A stretch of 64,000 nucleotides of DNA from CAZBSE01 sp964610385 (GCA_964610385.1 CAZSXW010000004.1:124001-188000); one strand, 5' to 3'. Counted from the stretch's first letter, positions 51,765 to 60,819 are shown. Notes: generated by a model not told the origin, from the letters alone. Program-made: numbers and translations.

Positions 51765-52969
51765 TGAGCTCAAAGACTTCCAAGATATCACTCCTCAAGG
51801 ATGCAAAGGAACTGTTCCAACAGAATATTCGTCAATTCGGTATGTATATCGCTTTGGCCGTTATCTGGTTAGTCTTCACCATCACGACGAAAGGCGTTTT
51901 TATTTCTTCTAGAAATATAAGCAACCTATTAAACCAGGGAGGCTATATAGCGGTACTGGCAGTAGGTATGACGCTGGTCATTATCATTCGTCACATAGAT
52001 CTGTCAGTCGGTTATCTCTCCGGCTTCCTCGGCGCGGTAGCAGCACACGCTATGGTAACCTGGCACCTGCCTGTATATATAGCCATACCTTTTGTATTGA
52101 TGTGTGGAATTCTAGCAGGGCTTTTCAGCGGTTTCCTGGTGGCCCAGATGAAAATCCCAGCCTTTGTGGCAACTCTTGCCGGATGGTTGGGCTATAGGGG
52201 TGCACTTCAACTTGCAACTATAAGCACAGGCACAATAATCATTCCAAATGCTGCTTTCAATGCCATAAGCAACGGCTTCATTCCTGACATTCCTGGCACT
52301 AGTATTTTACCCGGAGTACATATAGTAACTCTTATCCTCGGATTTATAGTCATTATAATTTTCAACGTAAATTCAATAATAAACCGCAGAAGGACACAGA
52401 CTTACAGCTTTAAAGTATTACCGATAGAATTGTTCATCCTCAAATTGGTATTCATATCAGCCTTAATCGGTGGTATCACCTGGGTGCTTTCAGGATACAG
52501 AGGTCTCTCATGGACAGCAGTAGTTATATTGATTGTGCTTTTATTCTATAATTTCATTATGTCGCGGACTTTTCTCGGTAGACACATTTATGCTGTCGGT
52601 GGAAATCCAGAAGCTGCTGAGTTGAGCGGTATCAGTGTAAAGAAAATAACCTATGTAGTTTTTTGTTCAATGGGCATGCTTGCTGCTTTGTCAGGTATAA
52701 TGTTTGCGTCTCGCTTGCAATCTGCTACAACTACAGCGGGACAACTGTTTGAATTGGATGCAATAGCAGCGGCATTTGTCGGCGGTGCATCAGCAACTGG
52801 CGGTGTAGGCAAGGTCGCAGGCTCGATCATCGGTGCATTTGTTATGATGTCACTAACAAATGGTATGAACCTTATGGGAATCGATATATCTTTACAGTAC
52901 ATCGTCAGAGCCGCTGTGCTTGCAGCTGCTGTTATATTTGATGTCACAACTCGTAGAAGAGAGAAATAA
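51764..52969 (+). CDS. CUT2 sugar ABC transporter permease (XylH-like)
   Basis: 401 residues with about ten helices. It has GGYIAVLAVGMTLVIIIRHIDLSVGYLSGFLGA, typical of XylH/RbsC/MmsB permeases, and the coupling segment YAVGGNPEAAELSGISVKKI. It completes the three-part importer with the binding protein and single-domain ATPase. The extra central hydrophobic part (about 170-250) makes it longer than RbsC (about 320) and close to XylH (about 390), supporting a pentose such as xylose as substrate. Confidence 0.88.
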   Translation: MSSKTSKISLLKDAKELFQQNIRQFGMYIALAVIWLVFTITTKGVFISSRNISNLLNQGGYIAVLAVGMTLVIIIRHIDLSVGYLSGFLGAVAAHAMVTWHLPVYIAIPFVLMCGILAGLFSGFLVAQMKIPAFVATLAGWLGYRGALQLATISTGTIIIPNAAFNAISNGFIPDIPGTSILPGVHIVTLILGFIVIIIFNVNSIINRRRTQTYSFKVLPIELFILKLVFISALIGGITWVLSGYRGLSWTAVVILIVLLFYNFIMSRTFLGRHIYAVGGNPEAAELSGISVKKITYVVFCSMGMLAALSGIMFASRLQSATTTAGQLFELDAIAAAFVGGASATGGVGKVAGSIIGAFVMMSLTNGMNLMGIDISLQYIVRAAVLAAAVIFDVTTRRREK

Positions 52970-53231
52970 TATTTCAATTTTATCTGTAGTTATTTCTTGT
53001 TTTGATTATTGGCAAGTTTAATAAAGGTTTAAATATTTTCTATGTGAATAAATCGATATTTTAGGATCAACGTTAAGTAGCGTTGTAATCTGGAAAAGCC
53101 TGAATATATATTTATAAAATAAGTATTTTCCGGAAATTCTATTTCTTTTATGAAATAGGTGAGTGGTAATGGCAGTCAGGATAATTAAATTGTGAAGATA
53201 ACCAAGTAATAATATGAGGTGATAATTAAAT

Positions 53232-54194
53232 ATGACATCGAGAAGTTCTAGAAACCAGCCAGGGTACATTTTAGGTGTTGATGGGGGAGGGTCAAAAACG
53301 ACAGCTCAGATTGCAGATGCCAATGGTAAAAAAATTTCTCAAGCAGTTTCTGGTTCGAGCAGTTACAGGAGTGTTGGGATAAATAGAGCAATAGAGAACC
53401 TTAATGCAGCTGTATTTGGTGCTATTAAAAATTCAAATGTTTCTGGAAATATCAGTTTTATAAGTTCTTGTTTCGGTTTTGCGGGAAATAATACAGGGAA
53501 AGACCCCGAAACCTATAGAGAAATCGTATTTAACGGAAGGCTTAGCAATTATCTTAACTTGAAAAGAACTATTGTTTGCAATGATACGAGACTGGGTCTC
53601 GAGGCAGGAAGTGAAAGTAAGAATAAGATTATACTTATTGCAGGGACCGGTTCTAATTGTTTTGGGGTAAATGAGGATGGCAAGCAGGAAGAGGCAACTG
53701 GCTGGGATTATATCCTTGCAGATGAGGGTAGTGGTTACAAGGTAGGGCTTAAAGCGCTAAGGGCTGTCATTAAAGCTTATGATGGTCGCGGTAGAAAAAC
53801 TTTATTATCTAAAACAATATTAAAAGATATAAAATTAAAGAATATACTGGAGCTAACGGAATGGGCCTATGAGCAGCCTTTTTCAAAAGCTAAGATTGGA
53901 GAACTGGCTAAGACTGTGTGTAGAACTGCCGGCATGGGAGATGAGGTAAGTATTGATATACTAGCTCAAGAAGCGGAAGAAGCAGTGATTTCTGTTATTA
54001 CTGTTGCACATAAACTTGGATTTGAAGATAAAAATTTTGATCTTGTGCTGGTTGGTGGTTTGTTTAAATGTGAAAAGTATTTTAAAAATATTCTAATAAG
54101 CGGATTAAAAAAGAATTTTTCGAAGATTAATTTTATTCCACTGAAAAGAAATCCTGTAGAAGGAGCTATAAAAATAGCTATTAAGAAACTGTGA
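53232..54194 (+). CDS. BadF/BadG-type ATPase, N-acetylglucosamine-kinase-like
   Basis: 320 residues of the sugar-kinase/actin ATPase fold. GYILGVDGGGSKTTAQIAD is the phosphate-1 motif, VCNDTRLGLEAG includes the catalytic-type Asp, IILIAGTGSNCFG is phosphate-2 and DEGSGYKVGLKALRAVIKA the adjacent conserved loop. This pattern is closest to N-acetylglucosamine kinases. A good GAGGTGATAATTA precedes ATG 53232. It lies behind 262 bp of AT-rich sequence that holds only a weak 5-bp hairpin (53068-53085). Likely phosphorylates a sugar brought in by the flanking transporters. Confidence 0.82.
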   Translation: MTSRSSRNQPGYILGVDGGGSKTTAQIADANGKKISQAVSGSSSYRSVGINRAIENLNAAVFGAIKNSNVSGNISFISSCFGFAGNNTGKDPETYREIVFNGRLSNYLNLKRTIVCNDTRLGLEAGSESKNKIILIAGTGSNCFGVNEDGKQEEATGWDYILADEGSGYKVGLKALRAVIKAYDGRGRKTLLSKTILKDIKLKNILELTEWAYEQPFSKAKIGELAKTVCRTAGMGDEVSIDILAQEAEEAVISVITVAHKLGFEDKNFDLVLVGGLFKCEKYFKNILISGLKKNFSKINFIPLKRNPVEGAIKIAIKKL

Positions 54195-54367
54195 AATTTT
54201 GAGACCATAATTAAGCTTACTACAGCCAATAGTCAGATTGAAGATTTCTATGGTGGACACTCCATATTTCTTACATATAAAGTTCTACTGGATACAAAAA
54301 CAAGGTTATTGATTGTAAGCTTTCCAATAAAAATACTAAGAAAAGTTTGCACTATTAAAACATAGGT

Positions 54368-54415
54368 AACACTATTAGTAAATAGTGTTGACAAATATAA
54401 TTAATATAGTATCAT
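54368..54415 (+). promoter_or_regulatory. Promoter overlapped by a 22-bp operator-like repeat
   Basis: AACACTATT (54368-54376) and AATAGTGTT (54381-54389) are exact inverted repeats with a 4-bp centre. The right arm runs into TTGACA (54388-54393), which with a 16-bp spacer and TATCAT (54410-54415) forms a promoter. A regulator bound here would cover the -35 box. A related short hairpin, ACACTA-TT-TAGTGT, occurs at 56271-56284. Confidence 0.6.
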
Positions 54416-54501
54416 ACAAGGTGAGATTATAGTATATAATTTTGTTATCCCTAAATATAAAATTATATATTAGTAAAAAGAAGAAATATTTTACTTGAAA
54501 T

Positions 54502-54642
54502 AGGCAAGTTTGATTTTAATAAGAAAATAATAGTAACCTTCTAAAAAAAACTTGGTATGGAGAGTGTCTTTAAAAAAAAGTAAATGAACCCCAACTACTT
54601 CCTAATTTAAAAAATTTTCTAAAAGTCAAACTTGCCTTTTTT
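54502..54642 (+). ncRNA. Candidate structured leader RNA / attenuator
   Basis: GGCAAGTTTGATTTT at 54503-54517 pairs with AAAAGTCAAACTTGCC at 54621-54636 (15 pairs with one G-U; a flanking A-U at 54502/54637 makes 16), enclosing about 104 nt, and is followed by TTTTTT. Long-range closure followed by a U-run is the pattern of riboswitch- or attenuator-like elements. It resembles no class I know, and could alternatively be a short terminated RNA. Confidence 0.45.
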
Positions 54643-54752
54643 ATAATATTAAAGAAAAAAAATGTGAAGGTTTCCCTAGCATCAACAAGTAAAAATAAAA
54701 AACGTTATAAAAATATTAAATAAAGAAAGAATTATAAATCTATTTGTAAGTT

Positions 54753-54838
54753 AGGAAAGGGGGTCCTTTATTGAGAAATATATATGAGGTTTGTTTAAAT
54801 ATGATTTAAAGATTAAGCTTGCATATAAAACAAATCTC
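54753..54838 (+). promoter_or_regulatory. Leader frame and hairpin with conserved arm
   Basis: AGGAAAGGGGG (54753-54763) is placed correctly for TTG 54771, which opens a 12-codon frame ending at TAA 54809. The frame includes the 5' arm of an 11-bp hairpin (54786-54796 with 54828-54838). The 3' arm AAACAAATCTC is identical to that of the hairpin at 12247-12257, upstream of the other CUT1 binding-protein gene. Confidence 0.6.
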
Positions 54839-54873
54839 AAGTAAGAACAATCACTTAAAAGGAGGATATCAGA

Positions 54874-56262
54874 ATGAAAAAGTCATTGTTATGGTTAGCA
54901 GTATTAGTAATGATAATGTCACTTACAGCAGTTTTTTCACTCAGTGGCTGTGAAAAAGCAGGAGAAGTAACAGCTGAAGAAGAAGAGGAAGAAGAAGTAG
55001 CAGTAGCAGAAGAAGAAGCAGAAGAAGAAGAGGAAGCAGAAGAGGAGGAAGAAGAAGTAGTGTATCCGGAAACTTCATTGGAAATTTTGATGTGGGAAGA
55101 GGCATTAACACCAGGAGTTCAGGCGCAAATTGATATGATTGAGGAGACGTATAACATTACAAGCAACCTGGAATTGATCTTAGGTGGCCCTGAAGGAGAA
55201 ACTATCATCAAGCAGAGGATAGCAACAGGCGAAATGCCTGATATTTTACTTTTCAATTCAGGTGCTCTTTTGCATACATTGAACCCAGCAGATAATTTCG
55301 TTGATCTTTCCGATCAGTCTTTTGCACAAAATTTTACAACAGATTTCAATTTAGCTGCATCAGTTGATGGGAAATTATACGGTGTTCCCGCAAACTTTTC
55401 CGGTGTAGGAGGAATGGTATACAACAAAGATATATATGAAGAACTTGATCTTGATATACCTACCACATGGGATGCGTTTATAGATAACTGTGAAACGATA
55501 CAGGATGCTGGATATACTGCAATAGAGGGTTCGTTCGGAGATAGCTGGTCTGCCCAGTTAATATTACTGGCAGACTTCTTTAATGTAAACGCTCTTGACC
55601 CTGATTTTGCTGATGATTATACGGCAAACAAAGCTCATTTTGCCGATACACCGGCTGCATTAAGGAGTTTTGAAAAATTAGCAGAAACAACAGATCTGAT
55701 GAATGAGGATTATACAACTACAACTTTTGGAGATGCTTTTGTAGCAGTTGCCGGAGGAGAAGTTGGCCACTATCCAATGCTTAATTTTGCTATTTACCCG
55801 GCCATGGCTGCAGACTATTCTGATGCTTATGAATTTATGGGGATGTTCCCACAGCCAAGTGACGACCCAAGTATCAATGGATTTACAGCCTGGGCACCAA
55901 ATGGATGGTTTGTAACCAATTCGTGTACTGATTTAGACACTGCAATGCTGTGGATGGAAGCTTTCTCAACTCAGGAATCTATTGATGCTTATGCAGAAGA
56001 AGAAACCATATCCGGTCCTGTAGCGATTAAAGGCATAACTCTACCTAGTAATACACTTGATGTAGTATTCGAATTACAGGACTATTTCGATGCTGGTAAT
56101 AGTGCACCTGCTTTAGAATTCCTTAGCCCAATAAAGGGACCAAATCTTCCGCAGATCTGTGTAGAAGTCGGTAGCGGTATGAAGACAGCCCTAGAGGGTG
56201 CAGAAGCCTACGATGCAGATGTTTTAGCTCAGGCTCAGCAGCTGGGTATAGAAGGATGGTAA
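54874..56262 (+). CDS. CUT1 ABC transporter sugar-binding lipoprotein
   Basis: 462 residues; ATG 54874 after AAAGGAGGATATCAGA. Signal peptide with lipobox LSGC (Cys26), then an unusually long Glu-rich tether (about 27-66, nearly all Glu, Ala and Val) before the binding domain starts at SLEILMWEEA. The domain is a family-1 solute-binding fold with VPANFSGVGGMVYNKDIYEELDLDIPTTWD and a C-terminal SGPVAIKGI segment. It serves the two permeases that follow; the nearby GH106-like and GH3 enzymes suggest a rhamnose- or glucose-containing oligosaccharide. Confidence 0.9.
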   Translation: MKKSLLWLAVLVMIMSLTAVFSLSGCEKAGEVTAEEEEEEEVAVAEEEAEEEEEAEEEEEEVVYPETSLEILMWEEALTPGVQAQIDMIEETYNITSNLELILGGPEGETIIKQRIATGEMPDILLFNSGALLHTLNPADNFVDLSDQSFAQNFTTDFNLAASVDGKLYGVPANFSGVGGMVYNKDIYEELDLDIPTTWDAFIDNCETIQDAGYTAIEGSFGDSWSAQLILLADFFNVNALDPDFADDYTANKAHFADTPAALRSFEKLAETTDLMNEDYTTTTFGDAFVAVAGGEVGHYPMLNFAIYPAMAADYSDAYEFMGMFPQPSDDPSINGFTAWAPNGWFVTNSCTDLDTAMLWMEAFSTQESIDAYAEEETISGPVAIKGITLPSNTLDVVFELQDYFDAGNSAPALEFLSPIKGPNLPQICVEVGSGMKTALEGAEAYDADVLAQAQQLGIEGW

Positions 56263-56304
56263 TATACAGAACACTATTTAGTGTGATATGATGTGACAAA
56301 GACG

Positions 56305-56336
56305 GTACTGGCCCTATAAAAATATAGGGTCAGTAC
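56305..56336 (+). other. Intercistronic hairpin after the binding-protein gene
   Basis: GTACTGGCCCTATA (56305-56318) pairs with TATAGGGTCAGTAC (56323-56336), 14 pairs with one G-U and a 4-nt loop. No real U-run follows. Same position as the hairpins at 13806-13839 and 50774-50811. Confidence 0.7.
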
Positions 56337-56355
56337 TTTAATAAAGAAATTTCTT

Positions 56356-57222
56356 ATGGTGGACGTAACTAAAAGAACTTATTCTTATAATTATGCAATA
56401 CCTGCTTTATTAATTTACGGGACACTTTTTATTGTGCCTGTGATTATGTCGTTCTTTTTCAGTTTTACAAGGTGGACGTTATTTGATTGGGAATTTATAG
56501 GGTTCGATAACTTTATTAATTTTTTCAAGAATTCCTATTTAAACATCGGTCTAAGAAATTCGTTGATCTATGGAGTATCGACCAGCGGTTTGAAGGTTAT
56601 ATTCGGGTTTTTTATAGCGGTGTTCCTGACAAGCGGAATAAGGACTAAAAATTATCTAAGGCTAATAGTATTTTATCCGACTCTTATTAGCACGATTGCA
56701 GTAGGAGTAATTTTTAGAAGCTTATTGAATCCTACATATGGACCTATCAACCAATTTCTTGAATCTATTGGTATTAATGGGCCAAGTTGGTTGGGAAATC
56801 CGAATTTGGCCTTATATTCAGTAATTTTTGTAGATGTGTGGAAAGGAGTGGGTATTGCTACGGTTATATATATTGCAGGGCTTATGTCAATTCCAGCTGA
56901 TTATTATGAAGCCTGTGAGATTGATGGTGCGAACAGTTTTAAGAAATTAATTCACATAACCCTGCCTCTTATAAGACCAGCTATGAATGCAGTTATAATA
57001 CTTTCATTAGTTGGTGGTTTAAGATCTTTTGACATTATCTGGGCTATGACAAGGGGAGGCCCAGGCTTTGCATCTGATGTATTGGCCTCAGTTATATATA
57101 AACAATACACTGCAGGATTCTATGGCCTGGCGACTGCAGGCAATGTAATTTTCTTTATCTTAATAGCTGCTGTGGCGTTTCCACTGTATAGATTTTTAAG
57201 TAGAGGAGAGGTTGAGTATTAA
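56356..57222 (+). CDS. CUT1 sugar ABC transporter permease (MalF-like)
   Basis: 288 residues, about six helices, with the ATPase-docking loop DYYEACEIDGANSFKKLIHI and the closing MTRGGPGFASDVLASVIYK. First helix: YNYAIPALLIYGTLFIVPVIMSFFFSF. No good Shine-Dalgarno precedes ATG 56356; AAAGAAATTTCTT is weak, in keeping with lower expression than the binding protein. Partner permease follows after 5 bp. Confidence 0.9.
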   Translation: MVDVTKRTYSYNYAIPALLIYGTLFIVPVIMSFFFSFTRWTLFDWEFIGFDNFINFFKNSYLNIGLRNSLIYGVSTSGLKVIFGFFIAVFLTSGIRTKNYLRLIVFYPTLISTIAVGVIFRSLLNPTYGPINQFLESIGINGPSWLGNPNLALYSVIFVDVWKGVGIATVIYIAGLMSIPADYYEACEIDGANSFKKLIHITLPLIRPAMNAVIILSLVGGLRSFDIIWAMTRGGPGFASDVLASVIYKQYTAGFYGLATAGNVIFFILIAAVAFPLYRFLSRGEVEY

Positions 57223-57227
57223 ATAGG

Positions 57228-58055
57228 ATGAGAAATAAAAGATTAATAATCTATGATGCGATTGGTATTGTTTTAACAGGGGTGCTGTTCCTTTTGCCTT
57301 TTTATTTCATGGTTATTATGTCTTTTAAAACCAGCAAAGAGGCATCTTTGATGAAGCTTAGCTTACCCAGCAGTTATCATATTATAGAGAATTATACAGA
57401 TGTACTGCAGGCTCAAAATGGAATTGTAATAAAAGCATTTCTAAACAGCTTTTTAATAACACTTTTTTCGGTTATTGGTGTTATTCTGGTATGCTCAATG
57501 GCAGGCTTTGTGCTGCAAAGGAGAAAAGATAGACTATCCGGATTTTGGAATTTTGTAATACTGTTTGGATTGATAGCTCCTCCTGCTATTGTTCCGACAA
57601 TTTGGGTGCTTCAGGGCCTGCAGATTTATAAAACAATTTTTTCGATGATATTGCTGGAAGTAGCTTTTTTGTTTCCTTATTCGACTTTACTCTATAAAGG
57701 ATTTTTAAAGACTATTCCCAAGGAAATAGATGAAGCGGCGATAATAGATGGATGTGGAAGGTTCAGGCTGTTTTTCCAGGTAATATTTCCTTTGTTAAAA
57801 CCTATAAATATCACGATAATAGTACTTACTGCAGTATTCGTATATAGTGACTTTATGAATCCATTATATTTTCTTCCAGGGTCAAGAAATGCGACTGTTC
57901 AGCTTACATTGTATCATTTCATGGGCAGATATATTTCCGAGTTCAATCTGCTCTTTGCTGATGTAGTATTAATTACAATACCTCCGCTAATCCTATATAT
58001 TTTCTTGAATAGAAAAATTGTGGCAGGTATGACTGCAGGTTCGCTTAAGGCATAG
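57228..58055 (+). CDS. CUT1 sugar ABC transporter permease (MalG-like)
   Basis: 275 residues, about six helices, docking loop KEIDEAAIIDGCGRFRLFFQVIFPLL. Pairs with the previous gene. As in the other CUT1 locus, no ATPase gene is present in the operon, so a shared ATP-binding subunit encoded elsewhere must be used. Confidence 0.9.
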   Translation: MRNKRLIIYDAIGIVLTGVLFLLPFYFMVIMSFKTSKEASLMKLSLPSSYHIIENYTDVLQAQNGIVIKAFLNSFLITLFSVIGVILVCSMAGFVLQRRKDRLSGFWNFVILFGLIAPPAIVPTIWVLQGLQIYKTIFSMILLEVAFLFPYSTLLYKGFLKTIPKEIDEAAIIDGCGRFRLFFQVIFPLLKPINITIIVLTAVFVYSDFMNPLYFLPGSRNATVQLTLYHFMGRYISEFNLLFADVVLITIPPLILYIFLNRKIVAGMTAGSLKA

Positions 58056-58134
58056 GATTCAGGCAGTTTAAAAATATTATTTATGTAAAAGACTCTTGTG
58101 AGATTTTTAAAAAAGTGGATGAAAGATACTGATA

Positions 58135-60819
58135 ATGGACAAATGCATATGTGATGTACTCAATGGAAAAGAAAAAAACTACATCCTGCCCTTTTTTTGG
58201 ATGCACGGAGAAGAGGAATCGATTTTAAGGGAAGAAATGATGCGAGTTCATGAATCCGGGATTAGGGCAGTCTGTGTGGAGTCACGACCCCACCCTGATT
58301 TTGCCGGCCCGGGATGGTGGAATGATATGGATATCATTATTGATGAAGCAAAAAAGCTTGGGATGGGTGTATGGGTGCTTGATGATTCACACTATCCGAC
58401 TGGTTATGCCAATGGATGGATTAAAAATAAATACCCTGAAAAAGGAAAAATATACCTCAGGGAAAAGCATATGGAAGCATACGGCCCTTTGGAAAATGCC
58501 TCTTTTTTATTTGATAAGTGGCTGGAGAAGGATGACCAGATTCTTGCAATAATAGCATCTAAAAGGACCGGTATCGGAGAAGATGTTGATGACAGGCTTA
58601 TTGATATTACCGGTAATCTACGTGACGGGACACTCTATTGGGATGTACCTGAAGGTCAGTGGAGAATATTCACCCTTTTTGTATCACGGCATGGGGGAGG
58701 AAATCCGGACTACATCAATACTATCGATCCTGATTCAGTACGTGTTCTTATTGATGCAGTCTATGAGCCTCATTTTGCCCGTTATAAAAAAGACTTTGGA
58801 GAGACAATTGCCGGTTTCTTTTCTGACGAGCCGCAAATTGGAAACACAAAGGGTTACAGTTTTGATGAATCCATTGGAAGAAAGAAAATGGCATTACCCT
58901 GGAGTAGGGATGTCCCCAGGCTTTTAAAAAAAGAACTGGGAAATGATTTCAAACTTTACCTGCCCTGTCTATGGTATAACGCGGGAAGTAAGACTCCATT
59001 GGTCAGGTATAAATATATGGATATCATAACCCGTCTGTATGATAAAAACTTTACACGCCAGCTTGCAGAGTGGTGCCATAGCCGTGGTGTTGAGTATATT
59101 GGACATGTTATTGAGGATCATGCCCGGTTAGGACCCGGTGTGGGTCATTTTTACCGGGCTCTCGCCGGACAGGATATGTCCGGGGTGGATGTGGTCATTC
59201 AGCAGGTACTTCCTGGCTTCAACTGTTTAAACCGTGATTTTTATATAGAAATTGTGGTAGGAAACGAAAAGTTTTTTAATACGGGAACATGGGACGTAGA
59301 GTTCTATCATTATGGTCTTGCAAAAATGGCAGCATCCCTCGGCCATATCGATCCGCTCAAGAAGGGCAGGACGATATGCGAACTTTATGGTGCGTATGGC
59401 TGGATGGAGGGGATGAAATTGATGAAATGGCTTACCGACCATATGCTGGTAAGAGGTGTCAACTGGCTGGTGCCTCATGCATTTTCGCCATATGAATATC
59501 CTGATCCTGACTGTCCTCCACATTTCTATGCCAGAGGAAGAAATCCCCAGTTCAGGTATTTCGGAATGCTGATGCAATATGCCAATCGGATCTGCCATCT
59601 TCTAAATGGTGGTATTCATATAGCAACTGCTGCAATTCTCTATCATGCAGAAGCTGAATGGAGCGGGGAATATATGCTTTTCAAAAAGCCCGCACGCATC
59701 CTTGCTCAAAATCAGATTGATTACGATATAATACCTTCTGATGTATTCAGCGATATGGATTTGTTTAATGCAAGTCTGAATGGGAATAAACTTGTTATTA
59801 ACGGTGAGAGCTATAGCTGTCTGATTATTCCTTACAGCCAGTACATTACATCTGCAGCGGCAAGATTCATTGAAAATGCAGTTAAATGCGGGTTTGAAAT
59901 AGTTTTTATAGATAAACTGCCCGATGGGATCTGTGATGAAGATGATCCTAAAGTATCAGCTCAACTCTTAGAATGTATTAAGTCATGTGAAAAAGTTGCC
60001 TTAAATGAGCTAGCTACCTTTTTACGTAAAAAAGACCTTTACGAAATAAAGCTTTCAGAAAATAATCCTTATCTACAGTATTATCATTACCGAAAAGATG
60101 AAGCGGATATATTTATGTTCTTTAATGAACATCCGTATAATGAAATAAACACTACAGTAGATATACCTTTAACAGGCATGGTTTTATTATATGATGCATT
60201 TGGTAACTTACTAAAGCCTGCTGATATAGTTCTGTCTAAAAATAATACCAGACTACGATTAAAGCTTTCGCCTTATGAATCGGCTATTGCGATATTTGGT
60301 GAAGTAGAACAGAAATATTTGAGTAATACCGGAGAAAAACAAATGGATACAGAGCTGCCGGATGGCGATAATCGGGAAATTTTACGTATAGAAGGGCCAT
60401 GGAAACTTTCTTTAGCTTCAGCGACAGAGTACCCTGAATTTACCGATAAAGCAGAACTTGACGAGCTTAAAGATATATCTTCGCACAAGTATTTCCCTGA
60501 TTTTTCAGGAACAATGCGATATAAAGCAGAATTTAGCCTTAAAGATGTGATCGAAAACGCAGTTCTCGATCTCGGAAGTGTTTATGAAATCGGAGAAGTC
60601 TGGGTAAACGGCCAAAATGCAGGTACCAGGATATGCCCTCCCTACAGATTCGATATAAGTGGTCTTCTAAAGAAGGGATTAAATACAATTCAGATTGATG
60701 TAACCAATACCCTGGTAAGAGAACAAAGAGATAACTTTTCTAATTTTACAGCTGTTGAACCCTCCGGACTTCTTGGCCCTGTAATATTAAAGCATGGATT
60801 ATTAAATGAAAAACATTAA
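58135..60819 (+). CDS. Glycoside hydrolase, GH106-like (probable alpha-L-rhamnosidase)
   Basis: 894 residues, no signal peptide, so cytoplasmic. The N-terminal TIM-barrel region reads PFFWMHGEEESILREEMMRV, GIRAVCVESRPHPDFAGPGWW and VWVLDDSHYPTGYANGW, features of a large family annotated as glycosyl hydrolases near GH106. The middle has GFFSDEPQIG and GVEYIGHVIEDHARLG, with candidate carboxylates. The C-terminal part (about 745-894) is a GH2-type galactose-binding-like beta-sandwich (MRYKAEFSL, GSVYEIGEVWVNGQNAG, YRFDISGLLKKGLN). Family placement is by pattern; rhamnose specificity is inference. Confidence 0.65.
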   Translation: MDKCICDVLNGKEKNYILPFFWMHGEEESILREEMMRVHESGIRAVCVESRPHPDFAGPGWWNDMDIIIDEAKKLGMGVWVLDDSHYPTGYANGWIKNKYPEKGKIYLREKHMEAYGPLENASFLFDKWLEKDDQILAIIASKRTGIGEDVDDRLIDITGNLRDGTLYWDVPEGQWRIFTLFVSRHGGGNPDYINTIDPDSVRVLIDAVYEPHFARYKKDFGETIAGFFSDEPQIGNTKGYSFDESIGRKKMALPWSRDVPRLLKKELGNDFKLYLPCLWYNAGSKTPLVRYKYMDIITRLYDKNFTRQLAEWCHSRGVEYIGHVIEDHARLGPGVGHFYRALAGQDMSGVDVVIQQVLPGFNCLNRDFYIEIVVGNEKFFNTGTWDVEFYHYGLAKMAASLGHIDPLKKGRTICELYGAYGWMEGMKLMKWLTDHMLVRGVNWLVPHAFSPYEYPDPDCPPHFYARGRNPQFRYFGMLMQYANRICHLLNGGIHIATAAILYHAEAEWSGEYMLFKKPARILAQNQIDYDIIPSDVFSDMDLFNASLNGNKLVINGESYSCLIIPYSQYITSAAARFIENAVKCGFEIVFIDKLPDGICDEDDPKVSAQLLECIKSCEKVALNELATFLRKKDLYEIKLSENNPYLQYYHYRKDEADIFMFFNEHPYNEINTTVDIPLTGMVLLYDAFGNLLKPADIVLSKNNTRLRLKLSPYESAIAIFGEVEQKYLSNTGEKQMDTELPDGDNREILRIEGPWKLSLASATEYPEFTDKAELDELKDISSHKYFPDFSGTMRYKAEFSLKDVIENAVLDLGSVYEIGEVWVNGQNAGTRICPPYRFDISGLLKKGLNTIQIDVTNTLVREQRDNFSNFTAVEPSGLLGPVILKHGLLNEKH

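Larger units (their letters stand above)
54195..54873 (+). other. Long regulatory intergenic region and leader
   Basis: 679 bp without a protein gene. In order: an operator-like inverted repeat and promoter (54368-54415), an RNA element closed by a 16-bp stem and followed by a U-run (54502-54642), and a short leader frame with hairpin (54753-54838). Each is listed separately. Transcription from the promoter would give a leader of about 450 nt before the binding-protein gene. Confidence 0.6.

Noticed and set aside
54976..55065. GAA/GAG-rich near-repetitive DNA that looks like a tandem repeat or sequencing slippage
   Set aside because: It is in frame within the binding protein and codes for the acidic tether also seen in the two other binding proteins.
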